From the NCBI GenBank assembly GCA_031555505.1, contig JAVBUH010000033.1, positions 1 through 32,113 of the forward strand: DNA of 32,113 nt, given 5' to 3'. The notes below the pieces were generated by a model. That model searched no databases. It had not been told where the DNA came from and saw nothing but the letters and a program-made list of their open reading frames with translations. This DNA is from JAJDIA01 sp031555505 (GTDB taxonomy: Bacteria > Bacteroidota > Bacteroidia > Bacteroidales > Tannerellaceae). Position 1 is the stretch's first letter; every line of letters begins with the position of its first letter. The position numbers and the translations under genes were made by a program. Below are positions 14,656 through 22,656 of the stretch, in pieces.

Positions 14656-16347
14656 ATGAACAAAAAGCTATTCTTGCCATTTCTGATGATGGCAGCAATT
14701 TTAACCTTTTCATCTTGTTCTAACAAGCTGAAACCGTTGGCTTCGGAGTACATTAAAGCCGAACCGCAGCCGCTGGAGGCTATCGGAGGCCAGGTACCCG
14801 TGACTATCAATGCTACGTACCCTGCTAAATGGTTCAACAAAAACGCAGTCGTAACCGTAACGCCCGTACTCCGTTATGCCGGAGGCGAAGCCTGGGGTAC
14901 CGCCTACACCTACCAGGGCGAAAAAGTAAAAGGAAACAATCAGGTGATCCCACAGGCCGCCGGTGGTAACGTGACCATGAAATCTTCTTTTACTTACAAA
15001 CCCGAGATGAAGAAATCCGAACTGTACCTTACTTTTGACGCCAAAATCAAAGGTAAAACAGTAGCGCTGCCCGATGTAAAGATCGGTGATGGCGTAGTTG
15101 CTACTTCCGAACTGGCTAACGCAGGTACTGCTACCGCAGCTATCGCTGCCGACAAGTTCCAGCGTATCATCAAGGAAGCACACGATGCAAACATCATGTT
15201 CCTTATCCAACAGGCCGAACTCCGTTCGAAAGAATTGAGCAAACAGGAAATCGCCGACTGGAAGAACCTGGTAAAGAACGCCGACGAAGCCCCGAACCAG
15301 AACGTTGCCATCGAAATCTCTGCTTATGCTTCTCCTGACGGTGGCGTGAAACTGAACACCGGCCTGGCTGAAAAACGCGAAAGCAACACCTCTAAATACC
15401 TGGCAAACGAACTGAAAAAACAGAAAGTAGACGTGCCGGTTGACGCTCGTTATACCGCTCAGGACTGGGAAGGTTTCCAGGAACTGGTTTCCAAATCAAA
15501 CATCCAGGACAAAGACCTCGTATTGCGCGTGTTGTCTATGTACAAAGACCCGGAACAGCGTGAAAAAGAAATCAAGAACATCTCTTCCGTATTCAGCACA
15601 CTGGCCGACGAAATCCTGCCGCAGCTGCGTCGTTCCCGCCTGACTGCCAACATCGAAATCATTGGCAAGTCTGACGACGAAATCAGCTCACTGGCTAAGA
15701 GCAACCCGAAAGCCCTCAATACCGAAGAAATCCTGTATGCTGCCACATTGACCAACAACGCTGCTGAAAAAGAAGCCATCTATGTGAAAGCATCTGAACT
15801 GTATCCCAACTGCTACCGCACATGGAACAACATCGGTATGATGCGTTTCAAAGCCGGCGACATCGCTAAGGCTGAAGAAATGTTCAACAAGTCTAACGCT
15901 GTGAAAGCTAATCCTCAAGCCAACATGAACCTCGGTTTGGTAGCCCTGACAAAAGGCGACAAGGCTAAGGCTCAGCAGTTGTTCGGTAGCGCCGCAGGCG
16001 TAAACGAACTGAGCGAAGCACTGGGTGTATTGGCTCTCGAACAGGGCGACTATACTAAAGCTGCCAACTCTTTCGGTTCAATCAAGAGCAACAATGCTGC
16101 ATTGGCTCAGCTGCTGTCTAAAGATTACAGCAAAGCGCAGCAGACATTGGATGCCGTTGCTACCCCCGACGCTACTACCGACTACCTGAAAGCTGTTGTA
16201 GCTGCCCGCACAAACAACGCTGCCGGTGTAATCAGCAACCTGAAAGCCTCTATTGCCAAAGACAGATCTATGGCGAAAGAAGCTGCCCAGGATCTGGAAT
16301 TTGCCAAGTATGCTACCAACGCCGACTTCACCAGCCTGGTTAAGTAA
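14656..16347 (+). CDS. Abundant lipoprotein with OmpA-like segment and TPR repeats
   Basis: The 563-residue protein begins with a lipoprotein signal whose cysteine is C21 (AAILTFSSCSN). Residues ~30-160 form a beta-rich domain. Residues ~215-260 (NVAIEISAYASPDGGVKLN, GLAEKRESNTSKYLANEL) resemble the peptidoglycan-binding OmpA-C region, though the fit is partial. TPR repeats run from about 374 to 500 (YRTWNNIGMMRFKAGDIAKA, NMNLGLVALTKGDKAKAQ, LGVLALEQGDYTKAANSF). It probably sits in the outer membrane facing the periplasm. Codon choice is strongly biased (AAC, CTG, GAA, CGT), unlike neighbouring genes, suggesting high expression. A clear promoter and terminator make it a single-gene unit. The function is unknown; an envelope scaffold is the simplest inference. 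Confidence 0.85.
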   Translation: MNKKLFLPFLMMAAILTFSSCSNKLKPLASEYIKAEPQPLEAIGGQVPVTINATYPAKWFNKNAVVTVTPVLRYAGGEAWGTAYTYQGEKVKGNNQVIPQAAGGNVTMKSSFTYKPEMKKSELYLTFDAKIKGKTVALPDVKIGDGVVATSELANAGTATAAIAADKFQRIIKEAHDANIMFLIQQAELRSKELSKQEIADWKNLVKNADEAPNQNVAIEISAYASPDGGVKLNTGLAEKRESNTSKYLANELKKQKVDVPVDARYTAQDWEGFQELVSKSNIQDKDLVLRVLSMYKDPEQREKEIKNISSVFSTLADEILPQLRRSRLTANIEIIGKSDDEISSLAKSNPKALNTEEILYAATLTNNAAEKEAIYVKASELYPNCYRTWNNIGMMRFKAGDIAKAEEMFNKSNAVKANPQANMNLGLVALTKGDKAKAQQLFGSAAGVNELSEALGVLALEQGDYTKAANSFGSIKSNNAALAQLLSKDYSKAQQTLDAVATPDATTDYLKAVVAARTNNAAGVISNLKASIAKDRSMAKEAAQDLEFAKYATNADFTSLVK

Positions 16348-16370
16348 CAACTGTCACAACCGATACAACA

Positions 16371-16404
16371 AAAGCGGATGCCCCTCCTTGGGAGCATCCG
16401 CTTT
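16371..16404 (+). terminator. Rho-independent terminator of the TPR lipoprotein gene
   Basis: Arms AAAGCGGATGC and GCATCCGCTTT pair perfectly over eleven bases around a twelve-base loop, followed by CATTTTAT. It begins 24 bases after the stop codon. The remaining ~200 bases to the next gene hold nothing else I can identify. Confidence 0.82.
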
Positions 16405-16603
16405 CATTTTATCCCAACCAACCTTCCTCCCCCCGAAAACACCCCATATCGCATACCTTCAAATGCCGACGATAGATACAGCAGGTTTCGTCAGAAAAGG
16501 TGATCAACCTGCCGTTTCAAATCGGTGCAGATTTGAGGATGTGCTTCCAATCGGTGCTAAACTGAAAATGCTCCTGTCAAATACTCCTGCCAAGATCTAA
16601 TCT

Positions 16604-18928
16604 TTATTTACCGGTACTCATCACGCCCGAATTATCGTCGCTGTTGTTGACCCGCTTCGAACCGGATTTGAAACTGCGTCCGAAGGAGAAGTTCCAGGTG
16701 AGCTTGGCCAGTGCGAACTGGGAGCTTTCATTGATGTAATTCACCTTATGGTAAGAAGCATATTTCGACCAGTTTTCCCTTTCCTGCTTGTAGTTGTCGG
16801 AGAAGGGATTGAACATCCCCACACCCACGGACAGATTCTTATGGTTGTAGTTGAGCATCAGCATGTGGATATTCTCCCCGCCGCTCATTGTTTCGCCCTG
16901 GAACCAGTTCCAGTTGGTTTCGATGCCGAACATCAGCATAAACCTCTTATAGGTAGCTGTTGCTTCGATTTTGCCGAACCAGTTGGTGTATTCGTGCCGG
17001 TAACGGTGTCCGTTGCTGATATAGTGATTCACGCCGCCGTTCAGTGAGAACTGGAGGATATCCTTGATCGGTCCCACACGCAGGGTGGCGCGGGTGGCAA
17101 GGCGTTGCCAGTCCTTCTGGTTATTCCAGGTTTGGATAATCTTATCGCCTTCGATGAATTTTTCGTCCATGATCACATCGGGCTGGTATTCATACGTCCC
17201 CCAGAGATTGGTATAAAAAAGCCCTTTCTGCCATTCGTAGGTGAGTTCGGTACGGTAGCGCATGTAGGGGCTCAGTTCCGGATTACCGCGCTGGATCTGC
17301 AACGAGTCTATGATCTGTTCCACGGCGCTCACTTCGCCCAACGACGGATTGGAATTGCCCACATCGGCCCGCAGGCGGATAAAGGATTTACCCGGCAGTG
17401 TGTAGTGCAGGATCACACGGGGACTAAACGTATAATGGTCGTATCCCTGGTCGCCCTGTTCAAAGTTGGAGCGGTACACCCCGGCGCTGAGCGTATAATC
17501 GAGTTTCTGCGCCTTCCCTTTAAATTCGCCATACAGAAAAGTTTCCGCCTGGTTCATTTCGGTGGTATAGTGGTGCCCGTTGCGGTATTCGTTATCGGCA
17601 AACGTCTGGATATGCTTCAGCCCGCCACTGATACGGTTGCCCCCCAGTTTTTTTTCGTAAATGGCTTCACCGATAAAGGAATATTTCTTCCCGCCCACGG
17701 TATTGTTTACATCGGTGAGGAATTGACCGTTGCGGCTTTCCTGATACAGGCGCTTTACTTCCGTATAGTTGTATGTGCCTACGGCATTGAATACGAGTGT
17801 CTGGTCGTTTTTCAGGCTCTGCTGGTAATAGAGGTCGAGGGCCGGCCGGTGTATCAGGTCGTCCGTATTATCGATCATATCTACATAATCTGCCGGATTG
17901 GCCGTATTGTAGAGGATTCCCTGATAGTCCATGTGTGCGGTATGATCCATAAAGTAGCGGAAGGTCGCGCTGAACATCCGGTCGTCTTGCTGATAACTGT
18001 ACGTAGTGTTCAGGTTTTGCCAATACATCTGCCCGTGTCCGGGTTCGCCTTTTTCCTGGCGTTCGAGGATGTAACCATCTGCAAAGGTGAATTTTTCTTC
18101 GTTATCCCGCCACATTTGATAGAAGTCGCGGTGGCTGATACCGTAGTTGACGGCAAACTCGGATTTCTTGTGGTTGATACGGGCATTTACAAAGTTATTC
18201 CCCCAGGACTTAGGTTTGAGCATCCCGTCGGTCAGGTCAAAGCCTGCACTGCCACCGGTTTCAGGACGGCGCACGATATAGTCGAGCACCACCTCGGCAT
18301 TGCCGTAGCGCAGGCCCGGATTATCATGGTATTCAATCCGGATAATATCTGCCGGTTGCAGGGCTATAATATCCTGGCTCTCTACTTTGACACCGTTGAT
18401 GCGCAATTGCACTTCGCCACCTCCGGCGATTTTAATCTCGTTGAACAAGGGATTGACCTGCAATTTAGGCAACATCAGTTGTTGCAGGAGGTTGATCCCG
18501 TTGGTCGATGCCTTTACCTGGCGTTCGGAAGGAAACACCAGCTTCTTGTCAGACAAACTGGTGAGGTTGGAGGCTGTCACCGTCACATTATCCAGGTTCA
18601 CGGCCTCTTCTTCCAGCACAATCTCTTCCAGCGTCATCTGCTTATTGAGCCCGTTCAAAGGCATATAAGCTGTCTGATACCCCAGGCTGGATACGGCCAG
18701 CAGGTAATCGCCTGCATGGGTCACCGGGATTGAGAAAATACCCTTTTCATCGGTAACAGTACCGGTTACAAACACGGAGTCGGCCGTTTGCAGCACCACA
18801 TTGGCAAATTCCATCGGCTCCTTGCTTTGCGCCGAATGAACCTTTCCGTCTATCTTTATTTGTTGGGCAAAAATACCCTGTGCCACACTGCCGAGCAGTA
18901 TGATTGCCATAATCAGCTGTTTCATCAA
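16604..18928 (-). CDS. TonB-receptor-like outer-membrane beta-barrel protein
   Basis: The 774-residue protein has a signal peptide (MMKQLIMAIILLGSVAQGIF), a CarboxypepD_reg-like domain at about 24-105 (IDGKVHSAQSKEPMEFANVV, VTDEKGIFSIPVTHAGDYLLAV), a plug-like region (LDNVTVTASNLTSLSDKK, LRINGVKVESQDIIALQPAD) and a long barrel. The pattern fits the outer-membrane barrel family (OMP_b-brl_3) typical of Bacteroidetes rather than a SusC transporter. It may export or import an unknown ligand; no SusD or regulator is adjacent. The start could be the second Met at 18925. It faces the lipoprotein gene's terminator, and about 180 bases separate it from the divergent AGCS symporter. No canonical -7 box was seen upstream. 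The family call is good; the role is unknown. Confidence 0.86.
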   Translation of the reverse strand: MMKQLIMAIILLGSVAQGIFAQQIKIDGKVHSAQSKEPMEFANVVLQTADSVFVTGTVTDEKGIFSIPVTHAGDYLLAVSSLGYQTAYMPLNGLNKQMTLEEIVLEEEAVNLDNVTVTASNLTSLSDKKLVFPSERQVKASTNGINLLQQLMLPKLQVNPLFNEIKIAGGGEVQLRINGVKVESQDIIALQPADIIRIEYHDNPGLRYGNAEVVLDYIVRRPETGGSAGFDLTDGMLKPKSWGNNFVNARINHKKSEFAVNYGISHRDFYQMWRDNEEKFTFADGYILERQEKGEPGHGQMYWQNLNTTYSYQQDDRMFSATFRYFMDHTAHMDYQGILYNTANPADYVDMIDNTDDLIHRPALDLYYQQSLKNDQTLVFNAVGTYNYTEVKRLYQESRNGQFLTDVNNTVGGKKYSFIGEAIYEKKLGGNRISGGLKHIQTFADNEYRNGHHYTTEMNQAETFLYGEFKGKAQKLDYTLSAGVYRSNFEQGDQGYDHYTFSPRVILHYTLPGKSFIRLRADVGNSNPSLGEVSAVEQIIDSLQIQRGNPELSPYMRYRTELTYEWQKGLFYTNLWGTYEYQPDVIMDEKFIEGDKIIQTWNNQKDWQRLATRATLRVGPIKDILQFSLNGGVNHYISNGHRYRHEYTNWFGKIEATATYKRFMLMFGIETNWNWFQGETMSGGENIHMLMLNYNHKNLSVGVGMFNPFSDNYKQERENWSKYASYHKVNYINESSQFALAKLTWNFSFGRSFKSGSKRVNNSDDNSGVMSTGK

Positions 18929-19069
18929 TTGTATAATTTATCTATTCCATAGGTGCAGGGTGGCCTCTCCTGCTGTGCGTGTTCTGTTAGTTAGACGACA
19001 CAGATCTACGAATCGTTACATCCCCCCGGAGAAAAAAACCAATCTTCCGCTATTTCTCTGTCAGAATTG

Positions 19070-19077
19070 TATCTTTG
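19070..19077 (+). promoter_or_regulatory. -7 box of the AGCS symporter gene
   Basis: TATCTTTG lies about 30 bases before the ATG at 19108. No clear TTTG is seen at the usual -33 position, so the call rests on the -7 box. Confidence 0.5.
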
Positions 19078-19107
19078 CAAGGCATGAATGATTAATCATA
19101 TATTCCT

Positions 19108-20511
19108 ATGGAACAACTGTATACATGGATCAGTGGCGTCAATGATATCCTGTGGACATACATCCTTATTAGTTTGTTATTGGGATGTGCGGCCTGGTTT
19201 ACCGTCCAGTCACGGTTCGTACAGTTTCGGATGATCGGCGAGATGATCCGCCTGCTGGGTGATTCGGCCGGAAAAAGCGGGCGGAAAGGAGAGAAGCATA
19301 TCTCTTCTTTCCAGGCATTTGCCGTTTCACTGGCCAGCCGTGTAGGAACCGGAAACCTGGCCGGCGTCGCTACGGCCATTGCCGTAGGAGGGCCGGGGGC
19401 GGTATGCTGGATGTGGGTGATCGCACTGCTGGGATCGTCGAGTGCTTTCGTCGAATCCACGCTGGCGCAATTGTATAAACGGAAAGGGAAGGACTCCTTT
19501 ATCGGGGGCCCGGCCTATTACATGGAACGGGGGCTCGGACGGCGTTGGATGGGTGTATTATTCGCCATACTGATCAGCATCACGTTTGGTTTTGCCTTCA
19601 ACTCCGTACAAAGCAATACCATCTGTGCCGCCTGGCAGGGAGCTTTTGGGATGGATCCTACCCTGATGGGCATACTGTTGACCGTTTGTACACTGGCAAC
19701 TATCTTCGGAGGTATCCAGCGCATTGCAAAGGTAAGCAGTGTGGTGGTTCCGGTGATGGCATTGGGATATGTTGCGCTGGCATTGGGTGTTGTACTCTTT
19801 AATATAGGGAAATTGCCGGCCGTACTGGAATTGATCATCAAAAGCGCCTTCGGTTGGGAACAGGCCACCGGAGGAATGATCGGCGCGGCATTGATGCAAG
19901 GGATCAAACGGGGATTGTTCAGCAACGAAGCCGGGATGGGTTCCGCTCCGAATGTGGCTGCCACGGCCCATACCTCGCATCCTGTTAAGCAAGGGCTAAT
20001 ACAGGCATTGGGCGTATTCACGGACACGCTGGTGATTTGTACCTGTACAGCTTTTATTATTCTGTTCAGTGGAGCAGCACTGGATACCTCGCTGAGCGGG
20101 GTAGAGCTGACTCAACAAGCCTTACAGAATGAAGTAGGGGTTGCCGGACGCATGTATGTAGCCCTCGCTATCCTGCTGTTTGCCTTCACCAGCATTATCG
20201 GCAACTATTATTATGGGGAAGCGAATATCCGCTTTATAACGGGCCGTAAAAGCATCCTGTTTGCGTACAGGTTGTTAGTCGGCGGTATGGTGATGTTCGG
20301 AGCGCTGGCAAGCCTGAACCTGGCCTGGAGCCTGGCTGACATAACGATGGGACTGATGACGGCTTGTAACCTGATCGCCATCACACTGCTCAGCCGCCAG
20401 GCATTCCTGCTGCTGGCAGACTACAACGCGCAAAAGAAGAAAGGGATCAAAGAACCGGTATTTGACAAGGAGACGATTCCCGAATTGAGGGATAAGGCCG
20501 AGTGCTGGTAA
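19108..20511 (+). CDS. Sodium:alanine/glycine symporter (AGCS family)
   Basis: This inner-membrane transporter of 467 residues couples sodium entry to uptake of alanine or glycine. It carries the AGCS signature FAVSLASRVGTGNLAGVATA near residue 70, GGPGAVCWMWVIALLG just after, and the later GLFSNEAGMGSAPNVAATAH block near residue 270. About eleven membrane helices are evident, and the length is normal. The gene is transcribed alone: its neighbours on both sides read from the opposite strand. Glycine versus alanine preference cannot be told from sequence. Confidence 0.94.
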   Translation: MEQLYTWISGVNDILWTYILISLLLGCAAWFTVQSRFVQFRMIGEMIRLLGDSAGKSGRKGEKHISSFQAFAVSLASRVGTGNLAGVATAIAVGGPGAVCWMWVIALLGSSSAFVESTLAQLYKRKGKDSFIGGPAYYMERGLGRRWMGVLFAILISITFGFAFNSVQSNTICAAWQGAFGMDPTLMGILLTVCTLATIFGGIQRIAKVSSVVVPVMALGYVALALGVVLFNIGKLPAVLELIIKSAFGWEQATGGMIGAALMQGIKRGLFSNEAGMGSAPNVAATAHTSHPVKQGLIQALGVFTDTLVICTCTAFIILFSGAALDTSLSGVELTQQALQNEVGVAGRMYVALAILLFAFTSIIGNYYYGEANIRFITGRKSILFAYRLLVGGMVMFGALASLNLAWSLADITMGLMTACNLIAITLLSRQAFLLLADYNAQKKKGIKEPVFDKETIPELRDKAECW

Positions 20512-20557
20512 AAAAGAGACAACTGCAATGCATGCATGCGTACGTTTCCGATACCGC

Positions 20558-21778
20558 TCAGTGATAAATCAGACTGAATAACTGATCCGGCGCAAAGACT
20601 TCATTGGCCACATCCAGCATATCATTGGCGGTCAATCGCTCAATCTTGGCAAAGACTTCAGGTAGGGTATCATACCGGTTGTAATGCAGATAGCTTTTTC
20701 CAAGGCCAAGGAAAAGCCCTTCCCGGTTGTCGCCCGAGACCCCCAGTTGCCCGACTACCTGCTTTTTGGCAGCCGCCAATTGGAGGGTAGTAAGCTTATC
20801 GTCACGTAACCTGGCCAGTTCTTTTCCCACCAGCCGAATGGCTTTCTCCAAATGCTTTGGATCCGTGCCGAAATAGATTGTTGCCAGACCGGTATCGGTA
20901 TACGAAGTGATATTGGATTCCACATTATACACCAAGCCATGTTTCTCACGAAGGGAAATATTCAGCCGGTTGTTCATTCCCGGACCTCCCAGGATATTGT
21001 TCAGCAGGAAAAGCGCAATTCGCTTGTTGTCGTGCATACTATAGGCCCGGCTTCCGATCAGCACATGTGCCTGATGCGTCTCTTTTTTCACCCGTTTTGC
21101 AGCGGGCTCAAGCAAAAGGGGGGTGTGCCGGTGGATGGCATCCGGTTGCGACGGAACAGCCTGGCACGCTTTCTCCACCATCCGTACCAGCTGACGGAAG
21201 CCAATGCGCCCCATAGAGAAGAAAACCATATTTCCCGGCACATAGTACCGTTCGAGGAAAGATCGTCCGGTATTTGGCGTAAAACCCAGCAAAGACGCTT
21301 CCGTTCCAAGGATATTGTGCCCAAGTTCATACCCGCTGAACAATAAATTCTCAAATTCGTCGAAAATAAGCTCCGACGGACTGTCTTCATACGAGTTAAT
21401 CTCGTCCAGGATCACATCTACTTCCTTTTCTACTTCCTGTTGCGGGAAACAGGAATGAAAAACAAGGTCGGACAGGAGGTCAACTGCACGCCCGTAGTGT
21501 TCCTCCATGAAGATAGAATAGACAAATGTCTCTTCTTTAGTCGTATAAGCATTGAGTTCGCCGCCCACATTCTCCATCCGGTTGAGGATATGCCAGGCAC
21601 GTCTTCTTGCCGTTCCTTTGAACAGCATGTGCTCTACAAAGTGGGCAAGGCCGAATTCACCGTCATTTTCATCGCGTGTCCCGGCATTGATACCGAAGCC
21701 GCAATAAGAAACGGGCGAATCTATCGGAAGGTGTACGATACGAAGTCCGTTGGATAATTGATGGGAAAGATACGCCAT
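20558..21778 (-). CDS. M16-family zinc metallopeptidase
   Basis: The 406-residue protein has the inverted zinc motif HFVEH at residues 46-50, with H46, E49 and H50, and the third ligand E126 (VILDEINSYEDSPSE) 76 residues further, the expected spacing. The N-terminal block GTRDENDGEFGLAHFVEHM and ENVGGELNAYTTKEETFVY are classic for processing-peptidase-like M16 enzymes. The second half lacks zinc ligands, as usual for the paired half (NRLNISLREKHGLVYNVES). No signal peptide is seen, so it is probably cytoplasmic, possibly degrading small peptides. The start codon is only 13 bases from the end of the tRNA-Gln terminator T-run, so its promoter must lie inside the tRNA/terminator region. The TAGTTTTG loop of that hairpin fits. 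Confidence 0.93.
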   Translation of the reverse strand: MAYLSHQLSNGLRIVHLPIDSPVSYCGFGINAGTRDENDGEFGLAHFVEHMLFKGTARRRAWHILNRMENVGGELNAYTTKEETFVYSIFMEEHYGRAVDLLSDLVFHSCFPQQEVEKEVDVILDEINSYEDSPSELIFDEFENLLFSGYELGHNILGTEASLLGFTPNTGRSFLERYYVPGNMVFFSMGRIGFRQLVRMVEKACQAVPSQPDAIHRHTPLLLEPAAKRVKKETHQAHVLIGSRAYSMHDNKRIALFLLNNILGGPGMNNRLNISLREKHGLVYNVESNITSYTDTGLATIYFGTDPKHLEKAIRLVGKELARLRDDKLTTLQLAAAKKQVVGQLGVSGDNREGLFLGLGKSYLHYNRYDTLPEVFAKIERLTANDMLDVANEVFAPDQLFSLIYH

Positions 21779-21798
21779 ACGTTGTCAGATTAAAAAAA

Positions 21799-21826
21799 AA
21801 CCTGAAAGCAAAACTACTTTCAGGTT
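21799..21826 (-). terminator. Rho-independent terminator of tRNA-Gln
   Basis: The minus strand forms a ten-base-pair stem AACCTGAAAG/CTTTCAGGTT with an eight-base loop, followed by a run of T (21792-21800). It begins six bases after the tRNA 3' end. The loop sequence is TAGTTTTG, itself a perfect -7 box match. Confidence 0.85.
21809..21816 (-). promoter_or_regulatory. Possible -7 box inside the terminator loop, for the M16 gene
   Basis: The loop of the tRNA-Gln terminator reads TAGTTTTG on the minus strand and fits TAnnTTTG exactly. CTTG in the tRNA T-arm region lies 23 bases upstream as a candidate -33 element. No other site is available between the terminator and the M16 start at 21778. 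Confidence 0.45.
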
Positions 21827-21831
21827 ATCTG

Positions 21832-21902
21832 TTGTCTCACAAGGATTCGAACCTTGACAGGCAGAACCAAAATCTGCAGTGCTACCATTACACCATGAGA
21901 CA
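21832..21902 (-). tRNA. tRNA-Gln (anticodon UUG)
   Basis: The minus strand folds into a full cloverleaf of 71 bases. Acceptor arms TGTCTCA and TGAGACA pair over seven bases with discriminator A. The anticodon stem GCAGA/TCTGC encloses the loop TTTTGGT, which places TTG at positions 34-36 and reads CAA (and CAG by wobble). The T-loop GGTTCGAATCC is canonical. CCA is not encoded. A strong promoter (21929-21959) and a terminator (21799-21826) flank it, so it is an independent transcript. Confidence 0.96.
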
Positions 21903-21928
21903 ATCCTCATGCTTTTATTAAAGCGATG

Positions 21929-21959
21929 CAAAGGTAGATATTAAATCCTATTCTGCAAA
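21929..21959 (-). promoter_or_regulatory. Promoter of tRNA-Gln
   Basis: On the minus strand TTTG (21956-21959) is followed after exactly 19 bases by TACCTTTG (21929-21936). This is the best consensus match in the window. It sits right after the stop codon of the glutathione peroxidase gene. Confidence 0.82.
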
Positions 21960-21964
21960 TTTTT

Positions 21965-22510
21965 TTACTTCTTTTCTATCCAGGTGATGATCTGTTCGTC
22001 GGCAGGGCTGGTTTTCGGTGGGTAAGAAGCCACCCAGTTACCGTCTTCATCGATCAGGAATTTCTGGAAATTCCAGGTCACCTCGACATTCGCCACTCCG
22101 TTCTCACTTTCCTGGGTAAGCCACTTGTAGACAGGGGCGATGTGTTCTCCTACCACATCGATCTTTGCCATCATGGGGAAGGTCACACCATAGTTGAGTG
22201 AGCAAAACTCCTGAATCTCTTCATTGGTGCCCGGTTCCTGTTCCAGGAAGTTATTAGCAGGGAAGCCAACGATCACAAAATTGTCAGAGCCATATTTGTC
22301 GTACAACGCCTGAAGGTCTTTATACTGGGGAGTAAGCCCGCATTTGGAGGCGACATTGACTACCAACACCTTTTTCCCTTTGAATTGGGAGAGGGGGATT
22401 TCTTTTCCGTCAATCGTCTGAACGGTGAAATCGTGGAAATTCTGCTGTTTGGCTGAACTACTGCAAGAGGCCAATAACGCTGCCATAATAAATGAGATTA
22501 ATGTTTTCAT
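21965..22510 (-). CDS. Lipoprotein glutathione peroxidase (two-cysteine type)
   Basis: The enzyme reduces hydrogen or lipid peroxides. The 181-residue protein has a lipoprotein signal with C16 (ALLASCSSS), so it is anchored in the envelope. The active site matches the family: C57 (NVASKCGLTPQY), Q91 (QEPGTNEEI) and W146-N147 (TWNFQKFLID). C103 in FCSLNYGVTFP is at the position of the resolving cysteine of thioredoxin-dependent relatives such as yeast Gpx3, so thioredoxin-like proteins rather than glutathione are the likely reductant. The usual FPCNQF is FPANNF here, so a non-catalytic cysteine is lost. It lies upstream of tRNA-Gln on the same strand, but the tRNA has its own promoter. No canonical -7 box was found for this gene. 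Confidence 0.94.
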   Translation of the reverse strand: MKTLISFIMAALLASCSSSAKQQNFHDFTVQTIDGKEIPLSQFKGKKVLVVNVASKCGLTPQYKDLQALYDKYGSDNFVIVGFPANNFLEQEPGTNEEIQEFCSLNYGVTFPMMAKIDVVGEHIAPVYKWLTQESENGVANVEVTWNFQKFLIDEDGNWVASYPPKTSPADEQIITWIEKK

Positions 22511-22575
22511 AATGAGTGTTATATATTAGATAAAACAGATACTGCAGAAGAAAGGTTCGAGAAAAGTAAACTAAA

Positions 22576-22632
22576 ATGGACAATTGTCAATGAGAACCGG
22601 CTTTTACACACTATTCATTGTCAATTGTCCAT
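22576..22632 (-). terminator. Long inverted repeat after tyrS, probable terminator
   Basis: Arms ATGGACAATTGTCAATGA (22576-22593) and its near complement (22615-22632) match at 17 of 18 bases around a 21-base loop. On the minus strand the stem is followed by TTTTAGTTTACTTTTC. It lies 24 bases after the tyrS stop. Each arm contains a CAATTG core, and such motifs recur between genes in Bacteroidales, so it may also be a dispersed repeat. Confidence 0.65.
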
Positions 22633-22656
22633 CATTATGGCTGATTATTGTTATCC

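Noticed and set aside
17105..18733. A 542-codon plus-strand open frame opposite the outer-membrane barrel gene.
   Set aside because: It is fully antisense to a well-supported barrel gene with a signal peptide and family motifs, lacks any family likeness and has no promoter. It is a shadow frame.
20512..20557. ATGCATGCATGCG between the AGCS symporter and the M16 gene as a regulatory repeat.
   Set aside because: It is a short simple repeat with no partner; it could be chance and no terminator is visible.
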